The position numbers and the translations under genes are program-made. Shown here one piece after another: positions 53,137-63,268 of a stretch of 64,000 bases of DNA. A model generated the notes under the pieces. The model worked only from the letters and a program-made list of their open reading frames with translations, searched no databases and was not told the DNA's origin. Origin of the DNA: Cryobacterium sp. Y82 (lineage in GTDB: Bacteria; Actinomycetota; Actinomycetes; Actinomycetales; Microbacteriaceae); contig NZ_PJJJ01000036.1 in assembly GCF_002929495.1 (NCBI RefSeq), forward strand, positions 1 through 64,000, written 5' to 3'. Numbering within the stretch: the stretch's first letter is position 1; every line of letters begins with the position of its first letter.

Positions 53137-54498
53137 GTGACTCCGTCCCCAACGTATCCCGCGCCAGCGCCTGGCGGCCCCACCGCCCGCACCCCGGCTT
53201 TACGCACCGACCGGTACGAGCTCACGATGGTGGACGCCGCTATCCAGAGCGGGACCGCCGACCGTGAGTGCATGTTCGAAGCGTTTGCCCGGCGGCTGCC
53301 CACCGGCCGGCGCTACGGAATCGTCGCCGGTACCGGCCGTCTGCTCGAGCTGATTCGCCAATTCCGCTTCACCACTGAGGAACTGACCTGGCTCGCCGAC
53401 AACGCCGTCGTGCGCGCTCCGACCCTCGACTACCTGGCCGACTATTCCTTCAGCGGCAACGTCTGGGGTTACCAGGAGGGCGAAGCGTACTTTCCCGGAT
53501 CGCCCCTGCTGCTGGTGGAGAGCACCTTCGCCGAGGGTGTCATTCTGGAGACCCTCATTCTCAGCGTGCTCAACTACGACATCTCGGTCGCCAGCGCCGC
53601 CGCCCGCATGGTCTCAGTGAGCCTCGGCCGCCCGATCGCCGAGATGGGATCCCGTCGCACCAACGAGCACTCAGCGGTCGCCGCCGCCCGTGCAGCATTC
53701 ATTGCCGGCTTCGCGTCGACGAGCAACCTGGAAGCCGGCCGTCAGTGGGGCCTGCCCACCATGGGAACAGCGGCGCACTCGTTCGTTTTGCTGCACGACA
53801 GCGAGGAAGAAGCGTTCCAGGCGCAAGTGGATGCCTTCGGTCCCGCCACGACGCTGCTCGTGGACACCTACGATGTGCCGGCCGGCATCGCACTAGCGGT
53901 CAAAATCGCCGGGCCGGAGCTCGGTTCGATTCGCATCGACTCCGGCGATCTCCCCATCGTCGTTGCGGCGGCCCGAGCCCAACTCGATTCTCTCGGTGCC
54001 GTCAACACGAAAATCACCGTCACCAGCGACCTCGACGAGTTCGCCATCGCGGCACTGTCGGCCAGCCCAGTCGACGCTTTCGGCATCGGCACTTCGGTGG
54101 TCACCGGTTCGGGAGAACCGGCTGCCGGTCTGGTCTACAAGCTCGTCGCGCACAAGGGCCATGGTGACGACTGGATCTCCGTCGCCAAAACATCGACCGC
54201 GAAATTGTCCATCGGTGGCCGTAAGAGCGCGCTTCGTCGAGTAGATGCCGTCGGTACCGCCCAGGAAGAGATCATCCTGCTCGGCGACGGCCCCGGCGGC
54301 AGTTTCGATTCTCGCAGCGGCCTGGAACGAGCACTCCTGGTTCCGCTGATTACCGACGGCACTGTCGACGAACGTTATCTGGGGCCGGCTGGAACGCTGC
54401 GCGCACGTGCGCACAACGCATCCGTAATGCAGGAGCTGCCAATCGAGGCTTTTCGGCTGGGGCGCGGCGAGGCCGTGATTCCGACCTCCTACCGCTAA
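53137..54498 (+). CDS. pncB: nicotinate phosphoribosyltransferase
   Basis: 453 residues. [18 protein letters not shown] at the N-terminus, then [28 protein letters not shown] and SIRIDSGDL are typical motifs. It makes nicotinate mononucleotide in NAD salvage. GTG at 53137 with TAAGCT 7 bases upstream (leaderless) is preferred to the longer frame. Confidence 0.95.
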   Translation: MTPSPTYPAPAPGGPTARTPALRTDRYELTMVDAAIQSGTADRECMFEAFARRLPTGRRYGIVAGTGRLLELIRQFRFTTEELTWLADNAVVRAPTLDYLADYSFSGNVWGYQEGEAYFPGSPLLLVESTFAEGVILETLILSVLNYDISVASAAARMVSVSLGRPIAEMGSRRTNEHSAVAAARAAFIAGFASTSNLEAGRQWGLPTMGTAAHSFVLLHDSEEEAFQAQVDAFGPATTLLVDTYDVPAGIALAVKIAGPELGSIRIDSGDLPIVVAAARAQLDSLGAVNTKITVTSDLDEFAIAALSASPVDAFGIGTSVVTGSGEPAAGLVYKLVAHKGHGDDWISVAKTSTAKLSIGGRKSALRRVDAVGTAQEEIILLGDGPGGSFDSRSGLERALLVPLITDGTVDERYLGPAGTLRARAHNASVMQELPIEAFRLGRGEAVIPTSYR

Positions 54499-54516
54499 GC
54501 CCGGGGAAAATACCCG

Positions 54517-54801
54517 CTACTTGGCCTTCATCTTCTCATAGATGGCCTTACATGTCGGGCACACCGGAAACTTCTCGGGGTCGCGTCCCGGCAGCCATTT
54601 CTTGCCGCACAGTGCCTTGACCGGTTTGCCCGAGATAGCCGATTCGAGAATCTTGTCTTTGGGAACATAGTGCGAGAAACGTTCGTGATCGCCGGGTTCG
54701 ATCTGCTCCTGATTCAGGAGTTCTTCGAGCTCACGATCAAGCGTGGACGTTCCGCCGCCGGGCTGGCCGGGCTCTGCAATACTCGCGCGAAATTCAATCA
54801 T
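54517..54801 (-). CDS. DUF3039 protein
   Basis: 94 residues. LNQEQIEPGDHERFSHYV and PVKALCGKKWLPGRDPEKFPVCPTCKAIYE match DUF3039, a small actinobacterial family with a CxxC zinc site. Function unknown. Converges on pncB. Confidence 0.85.
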   Translation of the reverse strand: MIEFRASIAEPGQPGGGTSTLDRELEELLNQEQIEPGDHERFSHYVPKDKILESAISGKPVKALCGKKWLPGRDPEKFPVCPTCKAIYEKMKAK

Positions 54802-54833
54802 GGAACCAGTCTAAACACTCTGGCCACGACGGG

Positions 54834-56408
54834 TCAGGCCCGTTGAGCAGAAGCCAGCATCTCTGGACCGCGCCGGTCGAAGGCCCGGGAGCCGACCCAA
54901 ATTCCCGCGACCACGGCCACGAGGCCGAGGCCGAGGCCGGCGCCAAGGGCGCGCAGGTGCCAAACCGGATCTTCAGCGATTCCGAGGTAGGCGAAAATGA
55001 GCGCGGGTAGCGCCACGACGATTGAGCCCGTGAAGGTGAGCGACTGCACTACCGCCGCGGCCGTTTCTGCGGCCTGAGGCTGGGCGAACGGGCTGTCACC
55101 TGGCTTGGTGACCGGGTAGGGGAAACGAGTGGAAGTGTAGCTTGAGAACCCTAAACCGGCCAAAAGGATGCACGTGCTCACGCCCAGCATCGATACAAGC
55201 ACTGACCAGTCGCCGTACAACGAAACGCTGATAACCGAGCCAATGCCGATGAGCGGTATGCCCATGACAAGCGCTGGAAGGAGCCGGCCGATCCGGTCGG
55301 CCACGCCATGCGTTCCCGACGCCACGTGCAGCCAGATCGCCGTGCTGTCGTAGGCAACGTCATTGTGCATGGTCCACCCGAGAAAAATGCACATCAGAGG
55401 CACCGGCACGAGCGCGAGGAAGTGCAGTGGCACACCGACGATACTCAGTGGCAGAATCGCGATGATTGGCACAATCGGAATCATGATCAGCGACACCCAG
55501 TACCGTGAGTCGCGCGCCCAATAAGTGAAGGTACGGGCGGCGATCGCGCCAACGGAACTGTGCGGCAGCCGATCGAACCAACCCAGCCCGGAATATTGTT
55601 TCGCCGCTGCTTCACGGCCGGGCGAGACCAGCATGCGCGCCACGACGAACTGCCAGATCAGCCAGAGCGCGTAGACGAATCCGACGGCTATGAGCAGTTT
55701 AAGAATGGCCGCACCCCAGGCGCCGGTGGAGGCGTCACCGGGAACAGCCCACGCTGCTCCGAGCGGAGTCCAGCCCAGAATCGTGGCGAGAGTGGCTACC
55801 AGGGTCTGGCCATGACGGCCCCAGTCCGTGCTGAACAGCACCACGACAAGCGGCGAAATCAAGACCAGCACAACAACACCGATCAGCCCGGTGAACTCGC
55901 GCGAGCGTCTGGTCGACAGGAGAAAGGCCGCAAGGGATGCGCTCACTCGCGACAGCAGAATGCAGGTCGAGAGGATCAGTGCTGCGGAGATCAGAGCGAG
56001 CAAAGTCTGCCCGATGCCGCGCGACCACGTGACCACGGTGCCGAGCAGCACGACCGTCAGGGCGAGCGCCGGAACGCCGATGAGCGCCGAACCGGCCAGT
56101 CCAAGCGACAATGAACGGTTCGGTATGCCGAGGAAGGCAAACTTACGGGGGTCCATACTGTCGTCGATGCCGACCACGATCGGGATGATCAGAAAACCCA
56201 GCGCCACGGCCGATCCGGCCACAGTAAGTGAATCGCGAATCAATGAAGGGTCACCGACGAACCGCAGGGTGATCAGTGCAACGAGAATTGCGATGGAGAC
56301 GCCGAGACCGTAAAGCAGTCCGACGACCAGGCCGACGACCTGCCAGGGGCTACGGCGAAACAGGTTGGCGAGCAACCGAAGTTTTAGTCCGAAAAATTGT
56401 GCAACCAT
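54834..56408 (-). CDS. large ABC transporter permease
   Basis: 524 residues with 12 or more hydrophobic helices. It starts inside the 3' end of the ATPase gene (25-base overlap), so the two are coupled. It has the layout of large ABC-2-type permeases found next to an ATPase in actinobacteria. Substrate unknown. Confidence 0.8.
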   Translation of the reverse strand: MVAQFFGLKLRLLANLFRRSPWQVVGLVVGLLYGLGVSIAILVALITLRFVGDPSLIRDSLTVAGSAVALGFLIIPIVVGIDDSMDPRKFAFLGIPNRSLSLGLAGSALIGVPALALTVVLLGTVVTWSRGIGQTLLALISAALILSTCILLSRVSASLAAFLLSTRRSREFTGLIGVVVLVLISPLVVVLFSTDWGRHGQTLVATLATILGWTPLGAAWAVPGDASTGAWGAAILKLLIAVGFVYALWLIWQFVVARMLVSPGREAAAKQYSGLGWFDRLPHSSVGAIAARTFTYWARDSRYWVSLIMIPIVPIIAILPLSIVGVPLHFLALVPVPLMCIFLGWTMHNDVAYDSTAIWLHVASGTHGVADRIGRLLPALVMGIPLIGIGSVISVSLYGDWSVLVSMLGVSTCILLAGLGFSSYTSTRFPYPVTKPGDSPFAQPQAAETAAAVVQSLTFTGSIVVALPALIFAYLGIAEDPVWHLRALGAGLGLGLVAVVAGIWVGSRAFDRRGPEMLASAQRA

Positions 56409-57976
56409 TCCATGCCCTCCGAGACCTTGCGCCCACCGGCGAGCTCGACGAACCGATCTTCCAGCGACTTTGAACCACGGACCTCGTCGATGGTTCCTGC
56501 TGCCAGAACGCGGCCCTGCACGATGATCGCGACATGATCGCAGACGCGTTGGATCAGATCCATGCCGTGGCTGGACAGCACGACAGTGCCACCGGCGGCC
56601 ACATACTTCTGCAAAATCTCGGTGACGTTGACGGCAGAAACCGGGTCGACCGACTCGAACGGCTCGTCCAGCACGAGCACCCGCGGGGAATGAATCATCG
56701 CGCAGGCCAGGGCGATTTTCTTCGTCATGCCGGCGGAGTAGTCCGCGACAAGACGGTTGAGGGCATCCTCGAGGCCAAAAGCTGCAGCGAGGTCCGCCGA
56801 CCTGCTGCGCACGGTGTCGTTGTCGAGGCCGCGCAGGGTGCCAGCATAGTAGAGGAGTTGCCCCCCGGAGAGGCGGTCAAAAAGTCGAAGCCGGTCGGGC
56901 AGAACGCCCATCACACGCTTTGCCTCGTTCGGCCGAGCCCAGACATCAATACCGTGCACCGTGATATTTCCGGCGGTCGGCCGTAATAATCCGGTGATCA
57001 TCGACAGGGTCGTGGTCTTTCCGGCCCCGTTCGGCCCGACAATGCCATAGAACGAACCGGCTCGAACGGTGAGGTCGAGATCGGAGACCGCAACGTTGTG
57101 GCCGAATCTCTTCACGAGTCCTCGGGCTGCAATGACTAACGGAGTTTCAATGACGGCGGGCTTCTTCGCCGACTCCGCCGCCGGAGAGGTGCCGGCCTTC
57201 GCGGCTGGCTGTGAGTTGGTGCGAATTGTGGCCGTCTTGGGCGTTTCCTGTGGGGATGAATCGATGGTTGGATCAGGCAGCGGTGGGACCGGCGTTGAAT
57301 GCGGCTGTTCCGCATTGACCCCGACGAGCGCATCGCGGGTCGCGTAGGGTCGCGTCGTTTCGTCGGTTGCGTTCTCGGCGAGTGTCTGTTCAGTCGTCCT
57401 GGCTAACGGGGCAACGTCCGATAACTTTGGCGTCGTCAGCTTTCTGGGCGTCGTCGACATGCGCACTGCTGGTTTACGAACCGCTGGTTTAGCCGCCGCT
57501 GGTTCACCGGCCGCTGGCTTAGGCACGGCTGGCTTACGCACAGCCGGTTTGCGCACAGCCGGTTGGCTCACAGCCGGTTGGCTCACAGCCGGTTGGCTCA
57601 CAGCCGGTTGGCTCACAGCCGGCTTACGTGCGCCTTCGTCCGGAACCGCCTGAGTGTCGGCTGACTTGACCGCCGCCGGCTTGCTGGCCGCCGGCTTGCT
57701 GGCCGCCGGCTTACGAACTGCCGGCTTGCTGGCCGCTGGCTTACGAACTGCCGACTTGCTGGCCGCCGGCTTACGAACTGCTGGCTTGCTGGCCGCCGGC
57801 TTACGAACTGCTGGCTTGCGCACTTCCGGATTGCCGGCTGCCGACTCGGTGGCTGCCGACTCGGTGGCTGCCGACTCGGTGGCAGCCGACTCGGTGGGGA
57901 GCGGTGCCATCGATTCGGCGGAACGGTCCACGACAGGCTCGTCGTCGCGTTCAGGGTGGGGCGGCACAAAAGTCAC
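56384..57976 (-). CDS. ABC transporter ATPase with long KPA-repeat N-terminus
   Basis: 530 residues. The C-terminal 250 residues are a normal ABC ATPase (Walker A GPNGAGKTT, signature YSAGMTKK, Walker B VLVLDEPFESVDP). The N-terminal 270 residues are low complexity: ESAAT repeats, then many Lys-Pro-Ala-Ala-Ser/Val-Arg units and four Gln-Pro-Ala-Val-Ser repeats, like histone-H1 tails. ATG at 57976 may be too early, but the frame has no better start before the repeats. It is coupled to the permease gene downstream. Confidence 0.85.
   Translation of the reverse strand: MTFVPPHPERDDEPVVDRSAESMAPLPTESAATESAATESAATESAAGNPEVRKPAVRKPAASKPAVRKPAASKSAVRKPAASKPAVRKPAASKPAASKPAAVKSADTQAVPDEGARKPAVSQPAVSQPAVSQPAVSQPAVRKPAVRKPAVPKPAAGEPAAAKPAVRKPAVRMSTTPRKLTTPKLSDVAPLARTTEQTLAENATDETTRPYATRDALVGVNAEQPHSTPVPPLPDPTIDSSPQETPKTATIRTNSQPAAKAGTSPAAESAKKPAVIETPLVIAARGLVKRFGHNVAVSDLDLTVRAGSFYGIVGPNGAGKTTTLSMITGLLRPTAGNITVHGIDVWARPNEAKRVMGVLPDRLRLFDRLSGGQLLYYAGTLRGLDNDTVRSRSADLAAAFGLEDALNRLVADYSAGMTKKIALACAMIHSPRVLVLDEPFESVDPVSAVNVTEILQKYVAAGGTVVLSSHGMDLIQRVCDHVAIIVQGRVLAAGTIDEVRGSKSLEDRFVELAGGRKVSEGMEWLHNFSD
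57554..57613. repeat. 15-base tandem repeat, four copies
   Basis: CACAGCCGGTTGGCT repeats four times without change and encodes Gln-Pro-Ala-Val-Ser units in the ATPase tail. Longer 30-base units (Lys-Pro-Ala-Ala-Ser type) lie at about 57,680-57,815. The tract is prone to length change. Confidence 0.85.
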
Positions 57977-58235
57977 TCCGCTAACCTACCAAGGACCGCC
58001 GACTTGAGGGCACGACAGCAGTTGGCAGCCATTTCAACCTGTGAGTACGCTCTATGCCCGGTCACGAAATGGACACGTGCTGAGGTGATTCTTTCCTCAT
58101 ATTGAGACAACAGGTTATGGTGAGAATGACATAACGGTGTGTCTTTACGTGAACATGTGGGTGAATCCTAAGCAAACTCTTCGCAACGAGAGCGGGTTTT
58201 GCGGCGTAGCCCCAACCATTCTTGAGGAGATAATC

Positions 58236-58958
58236 GTGACGACGCAGGCGGCTAAGACCCACGCAGTTAAGACGCAAGTGGTCATTCTGGCGGCCGGTAT
58301 GGGCAGCCGTCTCGGGCGCTCACTGCCGAAGCCGCTCACCGAGCTGAGCGACGGCCGTACGATCATGCAGCAACAGTTCGACAACATCAACCACGCCTTC
58401 GGCAATGCTGCCAAGGTGACGATTGTCGTCGGATACAAGCTAGAGCACATCATCGAAGCGTTCCCGCAGGCATCCTTCGTCTACAACGAAGAGTATGACC
58501 AGACCAACACTTCGAAGAGTCTGCTGCGTGCCCTGCAGGCCTCGAAGCCCGGCGGCGTACTCTGGATGAACGGGGATGTAGTCTTCGACCCGGCCATTCT
58601 CGACCGCGCTGCCGCCATGATGGCCCGGGACCAGTCCTTCGTCACCGTCAACACTGACAAGGTGTCCGACGAAGAAGTCAAGTACACCACAAGCGCCGAA
58701 GGCTTCATCAAAGAGCTGTCGAAGACCGTCAGGAACGGCCTCGGGGAGGCCGTCGGTATCAATTACGTGTCGAGCGCCGACAAGGCAACGCTGATCCGCC
58801 AGTTGACCCGGGTCGCCGACCAGGACTACTTCGAGCGCGGCATCGAGTTGGCCATCGAACAGAACCGCATGTTGGTTGAGCCGGTGAACATCTCTGACTT
58901 CTATGCCGTCGAAGTGGACTTCGCCGAAGACCTCGAGCGCGCCAACCTGTTCGTCTAG
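58236..58958 (+). CDS. sugar/choline nucleotidyltransferase (LicC-like)
   Basis: 240 residues. VVILAAGMGSRLGRSLPKPL (about 13-32) is the NTP-transferase signature; WMNGDVVF (about 107) holds the metal Asp. Segments such as NEEYDQTNTSKSLL resemble phosphocholine cytidylyltransferases. GTG at 58236 follows GAGGAG. It opens a surface-polysaccharide cluster and may supply activated choline, glycerol phosphate or sugar. Confidence 0.8.
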   Translation: MTTQAAKTHAVKTQVVILAAGMGSRLGRSLPKPLTELSDGRTIMQQQFDNINHAFGNAAKVTIVVGYKLEHIIEAFPQASFVYNEEYDQTNTSKSLLRALQASKPGGVLWMNGDVVFDPAILDRAAAMMARDQSFVTVNTDKVSDEEVKYTTSAEGFIKELSKTVRNGLGEAVGINYVSSADKATLIRQLTRVADQDYFERGIELAIEQNRMLVEPVNISDFYAVEVDFAEDLERANLFV

Positions 58959-59078
58959 CCAACGCACCCGCATTATCCGAACCCCCTGCGCCTTGGCGTG
59001 GGGGGTTCGTCATCACTGCATCGGGAACCAGCACCGACTGGCACGGAACGCTACGCGCGCTCCCATACGATAGACGGC

Positions 59079-59879
59079 GTGAGTAGTTACGCCCAGGTGC
59101 GCCCCGAACAGCGCACGCCGATCGCCCGGTATCGACATTCGCTGTGGTTGCTGACGCAACGCGATCTGCGCGTGCGCTACTCGACCTCGGCGCTCGGCTA
59201 CTTCTGGTCCATTCTCGATCCGCTCGTGATGGCTGGCATTTACTGGTTCGTCTTCACCCAGGTCTTCGACCGCAGCGTCGGCAACACCCCGTACATCGTG
59301 TTCCTTCTGGCCGCCCTGCTGCCGTGGATGTGGTTCAACGGTGCAACCTCGGATTGTACCCGCGCATTTCTGCGCGAGGCGAAACTCATCCGCTCTACCC
59401 GTATCCCCCGCACCATCTGGGTGAACCGCCTGGTGTTGTCCAAGGGCATCGAGTTTCTCGCGTCCCTTCCGGTGCTGGTGTTGTTCGCAGTCCTGTTTGG
59501 CGCTGAACTCAGCATCGACGCAGTGTTCTTCCCCCTCGCGATCGTAATTCAGGCGATGCTGACCGCTGGCGTCGGACTACTCGTCGCCCCGCTCGTGGTG
59601 TTCTTCCGTGACCTGGAACGGGCCGTCAAACTCATCCTGCGGTTTTTGTTCTACGCCTCCCCCATCATCTACGGCACCTCCGACTTACCGCCCGAATTGC
59701 ACTTCTGGGCTGCGTTCAACCCGCTGACCGGCATTTTCAGCCTGTATCGCTCGGCATTTTTTCCCGAGCAGCTCGACTGGTTCGCCGTCGCCATCAGCGC
59801 AGGTCTGTCCCTCGTCTTCCTCGGATTCGGACTGCTGGTCTTTCGCCGCACCGAACGTGCCGTTCTGAAGGAGATCTAA
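59079..59879 (+). CDS. ABC-2 polysaccharide export permease (TagG/Wzm-like)
   Basis: 266 residues, six helices. QRDLRVRYSTSALGYFWSILDPL near the N-terminus and the pattern of the membrane domain match the TagG/RfbA/Wzm family that exports teichoic acid or O-chains. GTG at 59079 has TACGAT 7 bases upstream. The stop shares a base with the next start. Confidence 0.9.
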   Translation: MSSYAQVRPEQRTPIARYRHSLWLLTQRDLRVRYSTSALGYFWSILDPLVMAGIYWFVFTQVFDRSVGNTPYIVFLLAALLPWMWFNGATSDCTRAFLREAKLIRSTRIPRTIWVNRLVLSKGIEFLASLPVLVLFAVLFGAELSIDAVFFPLAIVIQAMLTAGVGLLVAPLVVFFRDLERAVKLILRFLFYASPIIYGTSDLPPELHFWAAFNPLTGIFSLYRSAFFPEQLDWFAVAISAGLSLVFLGFGLLVFRRTERAVLKEI

Positions 59880-60652
59880 TGACTCAGGTGAGGGCGTCAG
59901 CCACGGGAACGCCGGTGATCTCTCTGCAGAATGTCGGCATCCGCTTTCGACGGAATCGGCGTGGTCGTCGAAATTTCAAGGATCTCTTTGGTGCGAGCAA
60001 ACGGCGCAGCCGACCCGGCGAGTTCTGGGCCCTGCAGCACGTTTCCTTTACCGTGCAGCCGGGCGAAGCCATCGGAGTCGTCGGGCGCAACGGGCAAGGC
60101 AAGTCGACCCTGCTCAAACTCGTCACCGGAGTCGTGCTGCCCGACGAGGGATCAGTGCACGTCACGGAGGGCGTGGCACCACTGATCGAGATCACCGGCG
60201 GGTTCGTGGACGACCTCAGTGTGCGCGATAACGTCTATTTGACGGCTGGCCTGCACGGCATGACACGCAAGCAGATCACGGAACGCTTCGACGAGATCAT
60301 CGAATTCGCCGAGATCGCCGATTTCATCGACACACCATATAAGCACCTGTCGAGCGGGATGAAAGTACGAATCGCCTTTGCGGTGATATCCCGGCTCGAA
60401 GAGCCGATTCTGCTGGTCGATGAGGTCTTGGCCGTGGGAGACAAAGCTTTCCGGGAAAAATGCTATCGCCGCATCGAGGAACTCCTCGCGGGCGGGCGTA
60501 CCCTCTTCATCGTCTCGCACAATGAGCGGGACCTGCGGCGCTTCTGCACCCGCGGTCTGTACCTCGACAAGGGCGACCTGGTGCTCGACGGGCCCATCAC
60601 GGACGTGCTCGCACGGTACAACACCGACTACGGCGTCAAACCAGCAACCTGA
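59879..60652 (+). CDS. polysaccharide ABC exporter ATPase (TagH/Wzt-like)
   Basis: 257 residues. Walker A GRNGQGKST (about 67), signature LSSGMKVRIAFA (about 158) and Walker B LLVDEVLAVGD; EFWALQHVSF and the region after the Walker B are typical of TagH/Wzt. It forms the exporter with the permease gene it overlaps. No C-terminal carbohydrate-binding domain is present, so glycan length is not read by a Wzt-type module. Confidence 0.93.
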   Translation: MTQVRASATGTPVISLQNVGIRFRRNRRGRRNFKDLFGASKRRSRPGEFWALQHVSFTVQPGEAIGVVGRNGQGKSTLLKLVTGVVLPDEGSVHVTEGVAPLIEITGGFVDDLSVRDNVYLTAGLHGMTRKQITERFDEIIEFAEIADFIDTPYKHLSSGMKVRIAFAVISRLEEPILLVDEVLAVGDKAFREKCYRRIEELLAGGRTLFIVSHNERDLRRFCTRGLYLDKGDLVLDGPITDVLARYNTDYGVKPAT

Positions 60653-60969
60653 CCCGAGTCCAGACCTCGATTCGCCGTGACGTTTTGGGAACGTCGAAAA
60701 TCGATCGCGATGTACGAGTCGCGGGTCGGCGGCAGGTGCTCGACAGCCAGGCCGGTCAGGAGCTCACTCAATTCGAGTTGCAGCACGGCCGCCAGCCGAA
60801 CGAGCGTGTACATTGTCGGGTTTCCATGCCCGCGGTCGATGCGGGCATAGTTTGAGACGTTGAGTCCGGCGAGCAAAGCAACGGACTCCTGATTGAACCC
60901 GAGCGCAAGGCGGCGCTCTCGCAGGCGCAGGCCGAGCAGTCGAGAGGCTTCTGATTTGGACTCAAGCAT
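60628..60969 (-). CDS. XRE-family transcription regulator
   Basis: 113 residues. LGLRLRERRLALGFNQESVALLAGLNVSNYARIDRGHGNPTMYTLVRLA, given here only as LRERRLALGFNQESVALLAG and NYARIDRGHGNPTMYTLV, is a canonical Cro/CI helix-turn-helix. It overlaps the exporter gene tail by 25 bases on the opposite strand. Targets unknown. Confidence 0.85.
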   Translation of the reverse strand: MLESKSEASRLLGLRLRERRLALGFNQESVALLAGLNVSNYARIDRGHGNPTMYTLVRLAAVLQLELSELLTGLAVEHLPPTRDSYIAIDFRRSQNVTANRGLDSGQVAGLTP

Positions 60970-61117
60970 TACTCAGTTGTAGCGGCACAGTGGAGTCTTG
61001 ACTAGCGGGTGGACTTTTGGGCAAAGATAGTGTTTGTCTCCGGGCCCGCCCATGTAACCCAGCCTGCGTCCCGGTGCACCACGTAAACTCGACCAGACGC
61101 ACCGAGAAAGGCGAGCA

Positions 61118-61963
61118 ATGGCGAGGAAGAGCGTACCGATGCTGTCGTCGACCGGCGGCACTCCGCAAGCCGGTGCGCTCCCCAGCGGGTTCGTCAAGGG
61201 CTTTGATCGGGTACTGGCCATTCACCGACCCGTCGTGCTCGCACATATCCGCAGCATTCGACGGCGCAATCCCCAGGCCACCCCCGAACAAATCGTGCGC
61301 ATTCTGGAAAAACGCTACCTCGCGGCAGTCACGACCGGCGGTGCTGCGGTGGGCGCCACCGCGGTCATTCCCGGCGTCGGCACCGGAATCACCCTCGCAC
61401 TGTCGGGCGTGGAAACCGCCGGATTTCTCGAAGCGACGGCGTTGTTCACCCAATCGGTGAGCGAGGTGCATGGAATCGCGGTGGAAGACCCGGATCGCGC
61501 CCGCGCCCTCGTCATGACGATGATGCTCGGCCGGGAGGGAAGCGATCTGGTACGCCAACTCGCCGGTCAGGTGACCGGTTCGGGAACCGCACGAAACACC
61601 TACTGGGGTGAGCTCATCACCAACAGCCTTCCCCGCGCCGTTCTCGGCCCGCTCACCGATCGACTTAAGAGTACATTTCTGCGCCAGTTCGCCACCCGCG
61701 GCGGCGCGAGCCTGCTGGGCAAAGCCCTGCCGTTCGGCATCGGCGCGGTGATCGGCGGTGCCGGAAACCACATTCTGGGTACCAAGGTGATGCGCGCGTC
61801 GCGCCTCGCCTTCGGTCCGGCCCCAGCCGGTTTTCGGCCGGATTTAGACCCGCAAGTGCCCGCCATCAAGGTTCGCGAAAAGCCCCGTGGTAAGTCGGTG
61901 ACGGCCATCTCGGCCGAGCCGGCGGCATCCACCTCGTGGCCGACCAAGCCCGAAGACACGTAG
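61118..61963 (+). CDS. hypothetical membrane-associated protein
   Basis: 281 residues. A Gly/Ala-rich hydrophobic stretch (AAVTTGGAAVGATAVIPGVG, about 70) and another (ALPFGIGAVIGGAGNHILG, about 204) suggest membrane insertion. It begins with a basic N-terminus and ends in a Lys/Pro-rich tail. ATG at 61118 is preceded by AAAGGCGAG. No function recognised. Confidence 0.7.
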   Translation: MARKSVPMLSSTGGTPQAGALPSGFVKGFDRVLAIHRPVVLAHIRSIRRRNPQATPEQIVRILEKRYLAAVTTGGAAVGATAVIPGVGTGITLALSGVETAGFLEATALFTQSVSEVHGIAVEDPDRARALVMTMMLGREGSDLVRQLAGQVTGSGTARNTYWGELITNSLPRAVLGPLTDRLKSTFLRQFATRGGASLLGKALPFGIGAVIGGAGNHILGTKVMRASRLAFGPAPAGFRPDLDPQVPAIKVREKPRGKSVTAISAEPAASTSWPTKPEDT

Positions 61964-61974
61964 CTTCGGGCGTA

Positions 61975-63249
61975 CTACGCCCCGCCGGGATTGTCTGCAG
62001 CATCGGGCACGATCGCACTGTCGGTTTCGTGCACGGCCGCGAACCGGTCCCACTCATTCATCAAGTGCTGCACGGCCGCGTGGATGCGTTCGGTCGCGAC
62101 GCCGGGCTCCGTGTCACCGAAATAACGGTGTACCCAGCCCTGCAGGCGATCGACCGCCGCCTCATCGTGGGTGAGTCGGTCGACGGCGAGCACAATGTCG
62201 GCGGCATGATCGACAGGCAGCCACTCGCAGTCGGAGAGGTAACCGCTCGTGTCTATCACGGCCGTCGGGTTGACGGGGCGGGTGATGATGAGTGGTTTGC
62301 CGGTGGCGAGCCGGTCGTAGACCATGGCGGAGATGTCGACGATGGCGATATCTGCTGCAGCCAGCTGCCAGCCGAGGTCCGGGCCAGAGTCGTAGACGTG
62401 CTGCGCGCGCCGATCTCGGGCGTTGGCCGCGGCGATGGCTGCGATGATGGCCTTGTTGGCGGCCCCGTAGCTGTGATCGACGACGCCGCTGCGTGGGTGC
62501 GGCCGGTAGATGACGCGGTGGGTGCCGGAGGCCAGCAGCGCGCTGACGAGCGCGACACCGTGGGTGGCGACAGAGCCGTAAGCCGCGGCGGCCCTGTCCC
62601 CCTCCCAGGTGGGTGCATAGAGCACGACCTGGCGTTCATCGGGCACGTAGGGTAGTTCACCGCTGAAATAGTCGGCCTGTGGGCGCCCGATCTTAATGGC
62701 GCGCTTGTCGAAGTCGTAGTCCCAGAGCACCCGGTCCAGCCGGGCGAGTGCCGCGTCCCCCGCGACGAACGAATAGTCGTAAGCCTTGAACTGGTTGGTG
62801 ATCATGTACATCTTGTCGCTCTCACCGTGGTTGATGAAAACGTGCCAGCAGCGCCCGTAGCGCATCATCTGAAAGTTACGCGGGTTCTGGTTGACGTAAA
62901 ACACGATGCGAATATCCTGCTCGGCGACGATCTGCTCGAGCTGGGGTACCGTGCGCGCGTAGGCGACTGGAATAGGCGCCTCGTCCATGAGCTTCAGGGT
63001 GCCACCGCCGGTGCGGCTGATCACGAGTACCGGCCACGTCTTGGCGAGGGTGGCGAGGGGTTGGTACCACTGCCGCATCTGGTAAATGTTGACGGGTCCG
63101 TCAGCAAAGTACACGGCAATCTTGAAGTGGTTGTCTTCGCGCAGCTCCCGCGATTTCAGCGGACCGCGGAGTTCGTGCTGGGCTTTGCGGGAGGCCACAA
63201 CATCCCTGACCAGTTTGACTGCACGCCTGACATCTTTGCGAATTTCCAC
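61975..63249 (-). CDS. CDP-glycerol glycerophosphotransferase family protein
   Basis: 424 residues. FINHGESDKMY (about 138), VLYAPTWEG (about 213), YRPHP (about 247) and DISAMVYDRLATGKPLI (about 304) are the conserved points of TagB/TagF-type enzymes, which transfer glycerol- or ribitol-phosphate. It acts at the cytoplasmic face of the membrane in teichoic-acid-like polymer synthesis. It fits the neighbouring exporter and glycosyltransferase. Confidence 0.88.
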   Translation of the reverse strand: MEIRKDVRRAVKLVRDVVASRKAQHELRGPLKSRELREDNHFKIAVYFADGPVNIYQMRQWYQPLATLAKTWPVLVISRTGGGTLKLMDEAPIPVAYARTVPQLEQIVAEQDIRIVFYVNQNPRNFQMMRYGRCWHVFINHGESDKMYMITNQFKAYDYSFVAGDAALARLDRVLWDYDFDKRAIKIGRPQADYFSGELPYVPDERQVVLYAPTWEGDRAAAAYGSVATHGVALVSALLASGTHRVIYRPHPRSGVVDHSYGAANKAIIAAIAAANARDRRAQHVYDSGPDLGWQLAAADIAIVDISAMVYDRLATGKPLIITRPVNPTAVIDTSGYLSDCEWLPVDHAADIVLAVDRLTHDEAAVDRLQGWVHRYFGDTEPGVATERIHAAVQHLMNEWDRFAAVHETDSAIVPDAADNPGGA

Positions 63250-63268
63250 CGGTCAAGCCTACCTTTCG

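Noticed and set aside
57460..57900. CRISPR-like repeat array
   Set aside because: Units are short, directly adjacent without unique spacers, and encode Lys-Pro-Ala and Gln-Pro-Ala-Val-Ser repeats in the ATPase frame. No cas genes anywhere.
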